From the NCBI GenBank assembly GCA_964628285.1, contig CAZVNP010000050.1, positions 1 through 23,431 of the forward strand: 23,431 nt of DNA. Reading direction: 5' to 3'. The notes beneath the pieces are model-generated. The model was given only the letters and a program-made list of their open reading frames with translations, had not been told where the DNA came from and ran no database searches. Made by a program: the position numbers and the translations under genes. This DNA comes from JAPLDP01 sp964628285 (GTDB lineage Bacteria; Bacteroidota; Bacteroidia; Bacteroidales; JAGONC01). Shown here piece after piece: positions 6,872 through 16,900 of the stretch (within the stretch, counting starts at the first letter, position 1; each line of letters starts with the position of its first letter).

Positions 6872-6944
6872 ACGGGTGTAGCTCAATTGGTAGAGTAGTG
6901 GTCTCCAAAACCATTGGTTGCAGGTTCGAGTCCTGCTACCCGTG
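6872..6944 (+). tRNA. tRNA-Trp (anticodon CCA)
   Basis: The acceptor ACGGGTG (6872-6878) pairs with TACCCGT (6937-6943), discriminator G at 6944. The anticodon stem GTGGT/ACCAT closes loop CTCCAAA, giving CCA. The T-arm is GCAGGTTCGAGTCCTGC. It lies between tuf and secE, 21 bases before the secE start, a placement common in bacteria. A small CGGAT/ATCCG hairpin (6834-6849) lies in the tuf-tRNA gap. Confidence 0.96.
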
Positions 6945-6965
6945 CTAATAATAAGATTCATAGCA

Positions 6966-7163
6966 ATGGCACGCAACAAGATTAAAGAATATATCAAAGA
7001 CAGTTACGATGAACTGATGCACAAAGTGTCGTGGCCCACATGGAGTGAGCTGCAATCCAGCGCCATCGTGGTCTTCGTAGCCTCCCTGATCATCGCGCTG
7101 GTCGTTTTCATCATGGATATGTCCTTCAAGGGTATCCTGGAACAATACTATAAGCTATTTTAA
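6966..7163 (+). CDS. secE: Preprotein translocase subunit SecE
   Basis: This 65-residue single-span form of SecE has an amphipathic N-terminal helix (IKEYIKDSYDELMHKVSWPTWSEL) with the conserved KVSWPTW motif, then one transmembrane helix (about residues 34-53). With SecY and SecG it forms the inner-membrane protein channel. The reading frame is open further upstream to 6918, but that stretch lies inside tRNA-Trp, so the ATG at 6966 is chosen. It precedes nusG, as in most bacteria. The first residues MARNKIKEYI are normal for short SecE. Confidence 0.94.
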   Translation: MARNKIKEYIKDSYDELMHKVSWPTWSELQSSAIVVFVASLIIALVVFIMDMSFKGILEQYYKLF

Positions 7164-7218
7164 CGTCATCCCATCTGGTTTCTTTATCTGTCATTCAACA
7201 CTTCAAGGGGCATTCAAC

Positions 7219-7764
7219 ATGAGTGAACAAGAAAAAAAATGGTATGTTCTGAAGGCGATCAGCGGCAATGAGAAGAAGGTGAAGCAGTACATCGAGAGTG
7301 AGATCAGCCGCCTGAAGCTTCAGGATTATATCTCCCAGGTGCTCATCCCGACTGAGAAAATCTACCAGGTGAGGAAAGGTAAAAAAGTCAGCAAGGAAAG
7401 GAATTATTTACCGGGATACATCCTCATCGAGGCCAACCTGGCGGGAGAGATCACTCATGTCATCAGGAATGTGCCGGGGGTGCTGGGCTTCCTGGGCTCC
7501 AAAGGTGAACCCCATCCCATGCGTCCCTCCGAAGTCAACAGAATACTTGGCAAGGTGGATGAACTCACCGGTCAGGGCGAGGAGATCAATGTCCCGTTCA
7601 TCGTCGGCGAAACAGTCACCGTCATCGACGGGCCTTTTAACAGCTTTAGCGGCGTGATTGAGGAGATCAACGAAGAAAAAAAGAAACTGAAGGTCATGGT
7701 GAAGATATTCGGTCGCAAAACCCCGCTGGAACTGAGCTTCATGCAGGTGGAGAAAGAACAGTGA
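7219..7764 (+). CDS. nusG: Transcription termination/antitermination factor NusG
   Basis: This 181-residue protein has an NGN domain (about 5-110) starting KKWYVLKAISGNEKKVKQYIE, which binds RNA polymerase at the clamp. A C-terminal KOW domain follows (about 127-180; VGETVTVIDGPFNSFSGVIEEIN). NusG keeps RNA polymerase processive and its KOW domain contacts Rho or ribosomal protein uS10. The length and the two-domain structure without an insert are normal. It lies between secE and rplK. The start ATG at 7219 gives the expected N-terminus; AAGGGG at 7204-7209 is a weak SD-like stretch. Confidence 0.97.
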   Translation: MSEQEKKWYVLKAISGNEKKVKQYIESEISRLKLQDYISQVLIPTEKIYQVRKGKKVSKERNYLPGYILIEANLAGEITHVIRNVPGVLGFLGSKGEPHPMRPSEVNRILGKVDELTGQGEEINVPFIVGETVTVIDGPFNSFSGVIEEINEEKKKLKVMVKIFGRKTPLELSFMQVEKEQ

Positions 7765-7822
7765 CCGTTATGGCGGCCGGAATAACCTATAAAACGGAAG
7801 GAATGGATAATAAACAACAGAT

Positions 7823-8260
7823 ATGGCGAAAGAAGTAAGCGGAATCATCAAGTTACAGATCAGGGGCGGTGCTGCCAACCCCTCACCGCCGGTAGGCCCT
7901 GCCCTGGGGGCCAAGGGTGTGAACATCATGGAATTCTGTAAACAGTTCAATGCCCGGACACAGGATAAGGCCGGGAAATTACTGCCGGTTATCATCACGG
8001 TCTTCAAGGACAAGTCGTTCAATTTCATCGTCAAATCACCCCCTGTCCCCGTGCAACTGATGGAAGCGGCGAAGATACAGAAGGGCTCGCCCGAACCCAA
8101 CAGGCAGAAAGTGGCGTCGGTCACCTGGGAACAGGTGAAAACCATCGCCGAAGATAAAATGAACGACCTGAATGCCTTTACACTGCAGTCGGCCATTAAA
8201 ATGGTGGCAGGCACAGCCCGCAGCATGGGCATCACCATCAAGGGCGAACAACCTGAATGA
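7823..8260 (+). CDS. rplK: Large ribosomal subunit protein uL11
   Basis: This 145-residue protein starts MAKEVSGIIKLQIRGGAANPSPPVGPALG, with the Pro-rich linker typical of L11. The C-terminal RNA-binding domain (about 75-140) has the conserved VASVTWEQV...AFTLQSAIKMVAGTARSMGI pattern. uL11 binds the GTPase centre of 23S rRNA at the base of the stalk with uL10. It is first in the rplK-rplA-rplJ-rplL run. The upstream gap is 58 bases and has AAGGA about 20 bases before the start, too far for a normal SD. Confidence 0.97.
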   Translation: MAKEVSGIIKLQIRGGAANPSPPVGPALGAKGVNIMEFCKQFNARTQDKAGKLLPVIITVFKDKSFNFIVKSPPVPVQLMEAAKIQKGSPEPNRQKVASVTWEQVKTIAEDKMNDLNAFTLQSAIKMVAGTARSMGITIKGEQPE

Positions 8261-8297
8261 AAGTTTGTTAATAAATGATATTTAATGTTTTGCAGAG

Positions 8298-8993
8298 ATG
8301 ACTCAGTTGACTAAACATAGAAAAACCGCTTTGACGAAGTATGACAGGGGTGCCTCCTATGCTTTGCCGGAGGCCGTGGGTATCATCAAAGAGGTCACCA
8401 CCACCAAATTTGATGCGTCGGTCGACATTGACGTTCGCCTGGGTGTGGACCCACGTAAAGCCAATCAAATGGTCCGGGGCACGGTCACCCTGCCTCATGG
8501 CACCGGCAGGACCAAGAGGGTGCTGGTGCTATGCACACCCGACAAGGAGGAGGAAGCCAATGAAGCGGGCGCCGATTATGTGGGACTGGATGACTACATT
8601 CAGAAAATAAAAGGCGGATGGACCGATATTGACGTGGTCATCACCATGCCGTCGGTGATGTCAAAAGTGGGAGCCCTCGGTAAGATCCTCGGACCCCGCG
8701 GCCTCATGCCCAATCCCAAGTCGGGAACGGTCACCATGGATATCGGGAAAGCCGTCAGGGAGGTCAAAGCCGGAAAAATCGACTTTAAGGTCGATAAATA
8801 CGGTATCATCCATGCTTCCATAGGGAAAGTGTCCTTTGAAAAAGATAAGATCGTCGAGAACGCAAAGGAACTCGTTCAAACCATCATCAAACTGAAACCC
8901 TCGGCAGCCAAGGGCACCTATGTGAAAAGCATTTTCATCTCAAGCACCATGAGCCCCGGGGTGCGCGTGGAGCAGAAATCGGTATCGGCGTGA
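8298..8993 (+). CDS. rplA: Large ribosomal subunit protein uL1
   Basis: This 231-residue protein is the L1 stalk protein, which helps move deacylated tRNA out of the E site. In many bacteria it also represses its own mRNA. The signature MPSVMSKVGALGKILGPRGLMPNPKSGTV (about 116-145) is intact, and both domains are of normal length. It follows rplK by 37 bases. I did not find a convincing copy of the L1 target fold in the short upstream gap, so autoregulation here is not shown. Confidence 0.97.
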   Translation: MTQLTKHRKTALTKYDRGASYALPEAVGIIKEVTTTKFDASVDIDVRLGVDPRKANQMVRGTVTLPHGTGRTKRVLVLCTPDKEEEANEAGADYVGLDDYIQKIKGGWTDIDVVITMPSVMSKVGALGKILGPRGLMPNPKSGTVTMDIGKAVREVKAGKIDFKVDKYGIIHASIGKVSFEKDKIVENAKELVQTIIKLKPSAAKGTYVKSIFISSTMSPGVRVEQKSVSA

Positions 8994-9031
8994 GACAGGC
9001 CGTAATTAAACATCATTGAAGTTAGAAAGAA

Positions 9032-9547
9032 ATGACACGAGAAGAAAAAAACCAGATGATCGGGACGCTGACGGATCAGCTCCAGAATAGCACCAATGTT
9101 TATTTTGCCGACATCTCAGACCTGAACTCAGAGAAGACAACCAACCTCAGGCGGCTGTGCTTCAAGAGGGATGTGAAACTGATGGTGGTCAAGAACACCC
9201 TCCTCAAGAAAGCCATGAAAAAAACAGGGAAGGACTATGAGACATTGTATGATATCCTCAACGGCTCCACATCACTGATGATCTCCGCCACAGGCAATGC
9301 ACCAGCACGGTTGATACAGGAATTCAGGAAAGACTCCGACAAACCCATCCTCAAAGGCGCTTTCGTCGGGGAAATGGTTTATATCGGCGATGACCAGCTT
9401 GAGACGCTGGCCAACATTAAATCGAAGAATGAGATGATAGCCGATGTCATTGGCATGCTGCAGTCTCCCCTGCGTCATGTGATCATGGCCCTGCAATCGG
9501 GTGGTCATAACCTGACCGGGATACTGAAGAGCCTCTCCGAAAGATAG
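9032..9547 (+). CDS. rplJ: Large ribosomal subunit protein uL10
   Basis: This 171-residue protein anchors the bL12 stalk to 23S rRNA. The N-terminal domain (MTREEKNQMIGTLTDQLQNSTNVYFADISDLN) and the conserved LRRLCFKRDVKLMVVKNTLLKKA are clear. The C-terminal helix that binds bL12 dimers (about 135-170) is short, as in organisms with two or three dimers per stalk. The gap after rplA is only 38 bases, too short for the large L10 leader of E. coli or Bacillus, so any autoregulation must use a smaller element. Confidence 0.96.
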   Translation: MTREEKNQMIGTLTDQLQNSTNVYFADISDLNSEKTTNLRRLCFKRDVKLMVVKNTLLKKAMKKTGKDYETLYDILNGSTSLMISATGNAPARLIQEFRKDSDKPILKGAFVGEMVYIGDDQLETLANIKSKNEMIADVIGMLQSPLRHVIMALQSGGHNLTGILKSLSER

Positions 9548-9607
9548 TCACGGCTATCCTCCGGAAAAATGAAAGGAAATAATTAACAACTAATAAATTA
9601 AATAGCG

Positions 9608-9988
9608 ATGGCAGATTTAAAAGTGTTCGCAGAACAACTGGTAAATTTAACAGTTAAGGAAGTAAATGAACTGGCGCAAATATTAAAAAGTGACTATGGT
9701 ATCGAACCTGCGGCAGCGGCAACGGTTGTGGCCGCACCCGCCGCCGGTGGTGCCGCAGCGCCTGCAGCGGCAGAAAAAACCGCTTTTGACGTGATCATCA
9801 AATCACCGGGTCTCTCTAAACTGGCCGTGGTGAAACTGGTAAAGGAAATGACCAGCCTGGGTCTGAAAGAGGCCAAAGAACTTGTCGACGCCGCCCCGAA
9901 AGCAATCAAGGAAGGCGTTACCAGGGATGAGGCCGAAGCATTAAAGAAACAATTAGAAGAAGCTGGCGCTGAGGTTGAGGTTAAGTAG
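9608..9988 (+). CDS. rplL: Large ribosomal subunit protein bL12 (L7/L12)
   Basis: This 126-residue acidic stalk protein has an N-terminal dimerisation domain (about 1-32), an Ala/Pro/Gly-rich hinge (about 36-55) and a C-terminal globular domain (about 56-126). The last has the factor-binding helix pattern KLAVVKLVKEMTSLGLKEAKELVDAAPKAIKEGV. It recruits EF-Tu, EF-G and other GTPases. The hinge is rich in Ala codons and locally repetitive. The start is preceded by an A+T-rich stretch without SD, as expected for a highly expressed Bacteroidota gene. A large hairpin follows before rpoB. Confidence 0.97.
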   Translation: MADLKVFAEQLVNLTVKEVNELAQILKSDYGIEPAAAATVVAAPAAGGAAAPAAAEKTAFDVIIKSPGLSKLAVVKLVKEMTSLGLKEAKELVDAAPKAIKEGVTRDEAEALKKQLEEAGAEVEVK

Positions 9989-10010
9989 TTACGTTACACA
10001 TAATGTTGTA

Positions 10011-10056
10011 AGGGACAGCCTTTCTTTCATGATGCCATGAAGAAGGTCTGCTTCCC
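10011..10056 (+). other. Hairpin in the rplL-rpoB gap
   Basis: AGGGACAGCC... and ...GGTCTGCTTCCC can form a long imperfect stem. The inner part has CATG/CATG around loop ATGC, then TT/AA, then CTTTC with GAAGG, then CAG/CTG and GGG/CCC, with a few bulges. No T-run follows, so it is not a standard terminator. In E. coli the same gap has an attenuator and an RNase III cleavage site that lower rpoBC relative to ribosomal genes. A similar role here is inferred from position and pairing. Confidence 0.6.
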
Positions 10057-10109
10057 GGTTGAATACATTATTTTAATTTCACTTACTCAAACCTTAAATT
10101 CATAACACC

Positions 10110-13100
10110 TTGGCAATAGAAAAAATCGAAAGAATCAACTTCGGCAACACAAAAGTGGAAGCCGAATATCCTGATTTTCTTGATGTTCAGTTAAAGTCCT
10201 TTCAGGACTTCTTCCAGCTGGAGACCAATCCTGAGGACCGGATCAACGAAGGCCTGTACAAGGTCTTCACGGGGAATTTCCCCATCACGGATGCACGCAA
10301 TAACTTTGTCCTGGAATTTCTTGACTATTTCATTGATCCGCCGCGGTACTCCATCGATGAGTGCATTGAAAGGGGGCTGACTTACAGCGTCCCGCTGAAA
10401 GCCAAACTGAAGCTGTACTGCACCGACCCTGAACATGAAGATTTTGAGACCATCATTCAGGATGTATACCTTGGGATGATGCCCTATATGACACCTAAAG
10501 GAACCTTTATCATCAACGGCGCCGAACGTGTCGTCGTATCACAGTTGCACCGCTCCCCGGGAGTCTTCTTCGGAACAAGCTTCCACCCCAACGGGGCACA
10601 ACTCTATTCGGCACGTATCATTCCCTTTAAGGGCAGCTGGATGGAGTTCACAACCGATATCAATAACGTCATGTACGCCTATATCGACAGGAAAAAGAAA
10701 TTACCTGTCACCACCCTGTTAAGGGCTATAGGCTATGAAACGGACAGGGACATCCTTGAAATATTCAACCTGGCGCAGGAGGTCAAAGTGTCGAGGGCGA
10801 ACCTTAAGAAAGTCCTTGGCGCCAGTCTGGCAGCACGTGTCGTGAGGTCATGGATAGAGGATTTCGTGGACGAGGATACGGGCGAGGTGGTGTCCATCGA
10901 ACGTAACGAGGTGATCATTGAGCGGGAGACCGTATTGGAAAACAAACACATCGATCAGATCATCGATGCCGATATCAAATCCATCCTGATCCATAAAGAC
11001 GACGGTTCCACCACCGATTATTCAATTATCTTCAATACACTACAAAAAGACCCGGCCAATTCGGAGAAGGAAGCTGTAGAGTTCATTTACAGGCAGTTAC
11101 GTAATGCCGAGCCCCCCGATGAGGAGACGGCGCGTGGCATCATCGAGAAACTCTTTTTCTCCGATAAACGTTACGACCTGGGCGATGTGGGAAGGTACCG
11201 CATCAACAGGAAACTGTCAATGCAGACCTCCCTCGACGTGAGGGTGCTGACCAAGGAGGATATCATATCCATCATCAAGCATCTGATTGAACTGGCCAAC
11301 TCCAAGACGGAGGTCGACGACATCGACCATCTCAGTAACCGGCGTGTCCGTACCGTCGGTGAACAACTGTACAATCAGTTCGGCGTGGGCCTGGCACGTA
11401 TGGCGCGGACTATCAGGGAGAGAATGAACGTCAGGGATAACGAGGTGTTCACACCCATGGATCTGATCAACGCCAAGACGCTGTCGTCGGTGATCAACTC
11501 GTTCTTCGGCACCAACCAGCTGTCGCAGTTCATGGATCAGACCAACCCGCTGTCGGAGATCACCCATAAAAGAAGGGTCTCGGCCCTCGGCCCCGGGGGA
11601 CTCTCACGCGAGAGAGCCGGCTTCGAGGTGCGTGATGTCCATTATACCCATTATGGCCGGTTGTGTACCATCGAAACACCCGAAGGCCCCAATATCGGTC
11701 TGATCTCTTCGCTATGTGTGTATGCCAAGATCAATCATCTGGGCTTTATCGAGACACCTTATCGCCGCGTGGAGAACGGTCAGGTGCTGCTTAACGAGCC
11801 TCCGGTGTACCTCAGCGCCGAGGAAGAAGAAGAGATGATCATCGCGCAGGCTAATACGCCTACCGAAGAGGAAGGGCGTATCCTGCCCGAGAAGGTGAAG
11901 GCGCGTTTCCAGGCCGATTATCCAATCATCAGCAGCGAGAAGGTGAACCTTATCGATGTGGCACCCAACCAGATAGCCTCCATCGCCGCCTCTCTCATTC
12001 CTTTCCTTGAGCACGACGACGCCAACAGGGCCCTCATGGGATCGAACATGATGCGGCAGGCCGTGCCACTGCTCAATCCCGAGGTGGCCATCGTCGGCAC
12101 CGGCATCGAAGTGCAGGTGGCTCAGGACTCACGCGCACTGCTCAACGCCGAAGGTGACGGCATCGTCGAATACGTCGATGCCAATGAGACCATCATCAGG
12201 TATAACAGACCCGAGGAAGAGAAACTGATCAGCTTCGACGACGATGTGAAACGCTATAAACTGACCAAGTTCTCACGAACGAACCAGAATACCTGCATCA
12301 ACCTGCGACCCATCGTCACCAAGGGTGAGAAGATCACCCGAGGACAGGTGCTCTGCGAGGGTTATGCCACCAAAGACGGCGAGCTGGCACTGGGACGTAA
12401 CCTCATGGTCGCTTTCATGCCCTGGAAAGGCTATAACTTTGAGGATGCCATCGTCGTCTCCGAGCGACTGGTGAAGGAAGACCTCTTCACCTCCGTCCAT
12501 ATCGAGGAGTTCACCCTTGAAGTACGCGATACCAAGAGAGGCCTCGAAGAGCTGACCAACGACATCCCCAACGTCAGCACCGAAGCGACAAAAGACCTCG
12601 ATGAAAATGGCCTGATACGCATCGGGGCGGACGTGAAGGAGGGCGATATCCTTATCGGTAAAATTACCCCTAAAGGCGAAAGCGATCCCACACCCGAAGA
12701 GAAACTGTTAAGGGCTATCTTCGGCGACAAAGCCGGCGATGTGAAGGACGCCTCCCTCAAAGCACCCCCGTCCATGCAGGGCGTGGTGGTGGATAAAAAG
12801 CTTTTTTCAAGGGTCATCAAGGACCGTAAAGCCAAAGCCAAGGAAAAAGACGACCTGACAAAACTCGACAGGGAGTTTAAAAAGCAAAGCGACGAACTGA
12901 AAACAAAACTCATCGATAAGCTGACATTCCTTGTCAACGGGAAAGTGTCGCAGGGCGTCTATAATAATTTTAAGGAAGAGATCATCCCCAAGAAAGTCAA
13001 GTTCACACAGAAAATGCTGATGAACCTGGACTTCAATGTGGTCAATCCCAATAAATGGACCACCGACAAGGACAGGAATGACATGATCAAACAGCTTCTT

Positions 13101-13916
13101 TATAATTACGGTATAAAGTATAAGGAGATACTGGGCATTTATAACCGGAAAAAGTTCGTCGCCACTGTCGGCGATGAATTACCCAACGGCATCGTGCAGA
13201 TGGCCAAAGTCTATGTCGCCAAGAAACGCAAGCTGAAGGTCGGTGACAAGATGGCGGGGCGTCATGGCAATAAAGGTATCGTAGCCAAAATCGTCAGGGA
13301 AGAAGACATGCCTTTCCTCGAGGACGGCACCCCCGTCGACATCGTCCTCAACCCGCTGGGTGTGCCCTCACGAATGAACCTGGGACAGATCTACGAGACG
13401 GTGCTGGGCTGGGCAGGGTACAAGCTGGGACTGCGTTTCTCATCGCCCATCTTCGATGGCGCCACCAATGAACAAATCAATGAGTACATGCGTCAGGCCA
13501 ACCTCGCCGCGGACGGCCGTGTGTACCTTTACGACGGTGGCACAGGAGAACGTTTCGACCAGCCGGCCACAGTGGGTTACATATACATGCTCAAGCTGCA
13601 CCACATGGTCGACGACAAGATGCACGCCCGTTCCATCGGCCCCTATTCACTCATCACCCAGCAACCCCTGGGTGGCAAGGCTCAGTTCGGCGGACAGCGC
13701 TTCGGTGAGATGGAAGTGTGGGCCCTTGAAGCTTTCGGCGCCGCCCACATCCTTCAGGAGATACTCACAGTGAAATCCGATGACGTGCAGGGCCGCGCCA
13801 AGGCTTATGAAGCCATCGTCAAGGGTGAGAATATGCCGGTGCCCGGCATACCCGAGTCATTCAACGTCCTGGTACATGAACTGAGAGGACTGGGACTGAA
13901 CATCACCTTTGAATAA
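10110..13916 (+). CDS. rpoB: DNA-directed RNA polymerase subunit beta
   Basis: This 1268-residue beta subunit forms one side of the RNA polymerase active cleft. The fork-loop region SQFMDQTNPLSEITHKRRVSALGPGGLSRERAGFEV is intact. The rifampicin-contact residues equivalent to E. coli Asp516, His526 and Ser531 are Asp476, His486 and Ser491, all wild type. Later conserved blocks include GYNFEDAI, KITPKGESDPTPEEKLLRAIFG, KVGDKMAGRHGNKG and a C-terminal PLGGKAQFGGQRFGEMEVWALEAFGAAH. The start is a TTG at 10110: no in-frame ATG lies between the preceding stop and the conserved RINFGNTKVEAEYPDFLDVQ. It follows the rplL hairpin and precedes rpoC by 79 bases. Confidence 0.98.
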   Translation: MAIEKIERINFGNTKVEAEYPDFLDVQLKSFQDFFQLETNPEDRINEGLYKVFTGNFPITDARNNFVLEFLDYFIDPPRYSIDECIERGLTYSVPLKAKLKLYCTDPEHEDFETIIQDVYLGMMPYMTPKGTFIINGAERVVVSQLHRSPGVFFGTSFHPNGAQLYSARIIPFKGSWMEFTTDINNVMYAYIDRKKKLPVTTLLRAIGYETDRDILEIFNLAQEVKVSRANLKKVLGASLAARVVRSWIEDFVDEDTGEVVSIERNEVIIERETVLENKHIDQIIDADIKSILIHKDDGSTTDYSIIFNTLQKDPANSEKEAVEFIYRQLRNAEPPDEETARGIIEKLFFSDKRYDLGDVGRYRINRKLSMQTSLDVRVLTKEDIISIIKHLIELANSKTEVDDIDHLSNRRVRTVGEQLYNQFGVGLARMARTIRERMNVRDNEVFTPMDLINAKTLSSVINSFFGTNQLSQFMDQTNPLSEITHKRRVSALGPGGLSRERAGFEVRDVHYTHYGRLCTIETPEGPNIGLISSLCVYAKINHLGFIETPYRRVENGQVLLNEPPVYLSAEEEEEMIIAQANTPTEEEGRILPEKVKARFQADYPIISSEKVNLIDVAPNQIASIAASLIPFLEHDDANRALMGSNMMRQAVPLLNPEVAIVGTGIEVQVAQDSRALLNAEGDGIVEYVDANETIIRYNRPEEEKLISFDDDVKRYKLTKFSRTNQNTCINLRPIVTKGEKITRGQVLCEGYATKDGELALGRNLMVAFMPWKGYNFEDAIVVSERLVKEDLFTSVHIEEFTLEVRDTKRGLEELTNDIPNVSTEATKDLDENGLIRIGADVKEGDILIGKITPKGESDPTPEEKLLRAIFGDKAGDVKDASLKAPPSMQGVVVDKKLFSRVIKDRKAKAKEKDDLTKLDREFKKQSDELKTKLIDKLTFLVNGKVSQGVYNNFKEEIIPKKVKFTQKMLMNLDFNVVNPNKWTTDKDRNDMIKQLLYNYGIKYKEILGIYNRKKFVATVGDELPNGIVQMAKVYVAKKRKLKVGDKMAGRHGNKGIVAKIVREEDMPFLEDGTPVDIVLNPLGVPSRMNLGQIYETVLGWAGYKLGLRFSSPIFDGATNEQINEYMRQANLAADGRVYLYDGGTGERFDQPATVGYIYMLKLHHMVDDKMHARSIGPYSLITQQPLGGKAQFGGQRFGEMEVWALEAFGAAHILQEILTVKSDDVQGRAKAYEAIVKGENMPVPGIPESFNVLVHELRGLGLNITFE

Positions 13917-13935
13917 GGCGTTATCATCACCCGGA

Positions 13936-13957
13936 GACAGCATCAAAGGATGATGTC
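13936..13957 (+). other. Hairpin in the rpoB-rpoC gap
   Basis: GACAGCATC (13936-13944) and GATGATGTC (13949-13957) form a 9-bp stem with one mismatch and loop AAAG. The sequence after it is A+T-rich but not a clean T-run. It could be an RNA-processing or stability element between the two polymerase genes; this is inferred only. Confidence 0.4.
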
Positions 13958-13995
13958 ATGTTCTTTATAATTTCTGAACCAAATAAAATTAACAT

Positions 13996-16900
13996 ATGGC
14001 TTTTCGAAAAGAAACGACTGTCAGCAGCAGTTTCAACAAAATAACCGTCAGTCTGGCTTCACCTGAACATATCCTCGAATTGTCGAGCGGTGAAGTGCTC
14101 AAACCCGAAACAATCAACTACCGCACTTACAAACCTGAACGCGACGGTTTGTTCTGCGAACGGATCTTCGGGCCGGTAAAAGACTGGGAATGCCATTGCG
14201 GCAAGTACAAAAGGATACGTTATAAAGGTATCGTGTGCGACCGCTGTGGCGTGGAAGTGACCGAGAAGAAAGTGCGGCGCGAGCGGATGGGACACATACA
14301 GCTCGTCGTCCCCGTGGCACATATCTGGTTCTTCCGTTCCCTGCCCAACAAAATAGGGGCTCTTCTGGGATTGCCCACAAAAAAACTCGACTCCATTATT
14401 TACTATGAGCGTTATGTGGTGATCAATCCCGGCATCAAGGAAAAAGACGGCGTCAAATACCTGGATTTTCTTTCCGAAGAAGAATATTTCCAGATCGTCG
14501 ACGGTCTGCCTCCTGAAAACCAGTACCTCGACGATAACAATCCCGATAAGTTCATTGCCAAGATGGGTGCCGAGGCTCTGCACGATCTTCTGGCACGTCT
14601 TGATCTGGATCAGATGTCGTACGATCTGCGGCATAAAGCCAGTACGGAGACCTCACAGCAGCGCAAGCAGGATGCCCTCAAGCGTCTGCAGGTGTTCGAG
14701 GCCTTCCGTGAGGCCAATAAGAATATCGAGAACAGGCCCGAATGGATGATCGTGAAGGTGGTGCCGGTCATCCCGCCCGAGCTGCGGCCTCTGGTGCCGC
14801 TCGACGGCGGCCGCTTCGCCACCAGCGACCTCAACGACCTCTACCGAAGGGTCATCATACGCAACAACAGACTGAAGAGGCTCATCGAAATCAAGGCGCC
14901 GGATGTCATCCTGCGTAATGAAAAACGAATGCTGCAGGAAGCCGTCGACTCGTTGTTCGACAACTCCCGCAAGGTAAACGCCGTGAAAACGGAGTCGAAC
15001 AGGGCTCTGAAATCCCTCAGCGACAGCCTTAAAGGCAAACAGGGCCGTTTTCGTCAGAACCTCCTTGGTAAACGCGTCGACTATTCGGGCCGTTCGGTCA
15101 TTGTGGTGGGCCCCGAGCTCAAACTCAATGAATGCGGCTTGCCGAAAGAGATGGCCAGTGAGCTCTTCAAGCCGTTCATCATACGCAAGCTCCTCGAGAG
15201 AGGCATCGTGAAAACGGTCAAATCGGCCAAGAAGATCGTCGACAGGAAAGATCCGGTGGTGTGGGATATCCTGGAGAACATCCTCAAGGGTCATCCTGTG
15301 ATGCTGAACCGTGCGCCCACATTGCACCGTCTGGGCATACAGGCTTTCCAGCCCAAGCTCATCGAGGGCAAAGCCATACAGCTGCATCCCTTGTCGTGTA
15401 CGGCTTTCAATGCCGACTTCGACGGTGACCAGATGGCCGTGCATGTGCCGCTGGGTAACGCCGCTATACTGGAAGCACAGCTGCTGATGCTGGCATCGCA
15501 TAATATCCTGAATCCTGCCAACGGCGCACCCATCGCCGTGCCGTCACAGGATATGGTGCTCGGCCTGTACTACCTCACCAAAGGACGCCGCAGCGAACCC
15601 GATAACATCGTCAAGGGCGAAGGGCATGTCTTCTATTCCCCTGAAGAGGTACTTATAGCATATAATGAAGGCAGACTGGATCTGCACGCCTTCATCAAGG
15701 TCAGACTGAAAGTGAGGGAAGACGGTCACGAAAAGAGCGAATTAATCGAGACAACGACGGGACGTGTGCTGCTGAACCAGCACGTGCCCCGTGAATATGG
15801 TTACGTGAACGAGCTGCTGACCAAAAAAAGCCTCAGGGATATCATCGGCGACATCATGCGCCAGACCGGCACGGCCACCACGGCGCAATTCCTCGATGAC
15901 ATCAAGGACCTGGGCTTCACCATGTCGTTCAAGGGCGGGCTGTCGTTCAACCTCGCCGACGTGATCATCCCCGAAGGTAAGGAGAAACTGATAGCCAAAG
16001 CCAACGCCGAGGTGGAGGATGTCATGAACAACTATAACATGGGTTTCATCACCTATAATGAACGTTACAACCAGATCATCGACATCTGGACCCATACCAA
16101 CTCACAGCTCACACAGTCGCTGATCCAGCAGTTGTCGCAGGACCGCCAGGGCTTCAACCCCGTGTTCATGATGCTCGACTCTGGCGCCAGGGGCTCCAAG
16201 GAACAGATACGCCAGCTGTCAGGGATGAGGGGTTTGATGGCCAAACCCCAGAAATCGACAGCCACGGGCGGTGAGATCATCGAGAACCCCATCCTGTCGA
16301 ACTTCAAGGAGGGCCTGTCGGTGCTGGAATATTTCATCTCCACCCATGGTGCCAGAAAAGGTCTGGCCGACACGGCCCTGAAGACCGCCGACGCCGGCTA
16401 CCTCACCCGCCGTCTGGTCGACGTGTCGCAGGACGTGGTCATCACCGAAGAAGACTGCGGCACCCTGAGAGGCCTCACCATCACGGCACTCAAGAAGAAT
16501 GAGGAGGTCGTGGAGAAACTGTATGACCGTATACTGGGACGTGTGTCACTGCATGATATTTACCATCCCCAGACGGGTGCGCTGATCATCCTGGCGGGAC
16601 AGGAAATAACCGAAGCGGTGGCCGAAAAGATTGAAAATTCACCCATTGAAGAGGTGGAGATACGCTCGGTACTGACCTGCGAATCGAAGATAGGTGTCTG
16701 CACTAATTGTTACGGACGTAACCTGGCCACGGGCAAGCTGGTGCAGAAGGGTGAGGCTGTCGGCGTCATCGCCGCCCAGTCCATTGGCGAACCCGGCACA
16801 CAGCTGACACTGCGTACGTTCCACGTCGGCGGCACCGCTTCAAACATAGCCATCATATCCAAGATAGAATCGAAATACGACGGCGTGCTGGAGATTGATG

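Noticed and set aside
6918..6965. An upstream extension of secE
   Set aside because: These 16 codons lie inside or just after tRNA-Trp, and the conserved SecE N-terminus begins at the ATG at 6966.
8994..9031. An L10-type autoregulatory leader before rplJ
   Set aside because: The gap is only 38 bases and holds no kink-turn or stem of the known leader type.
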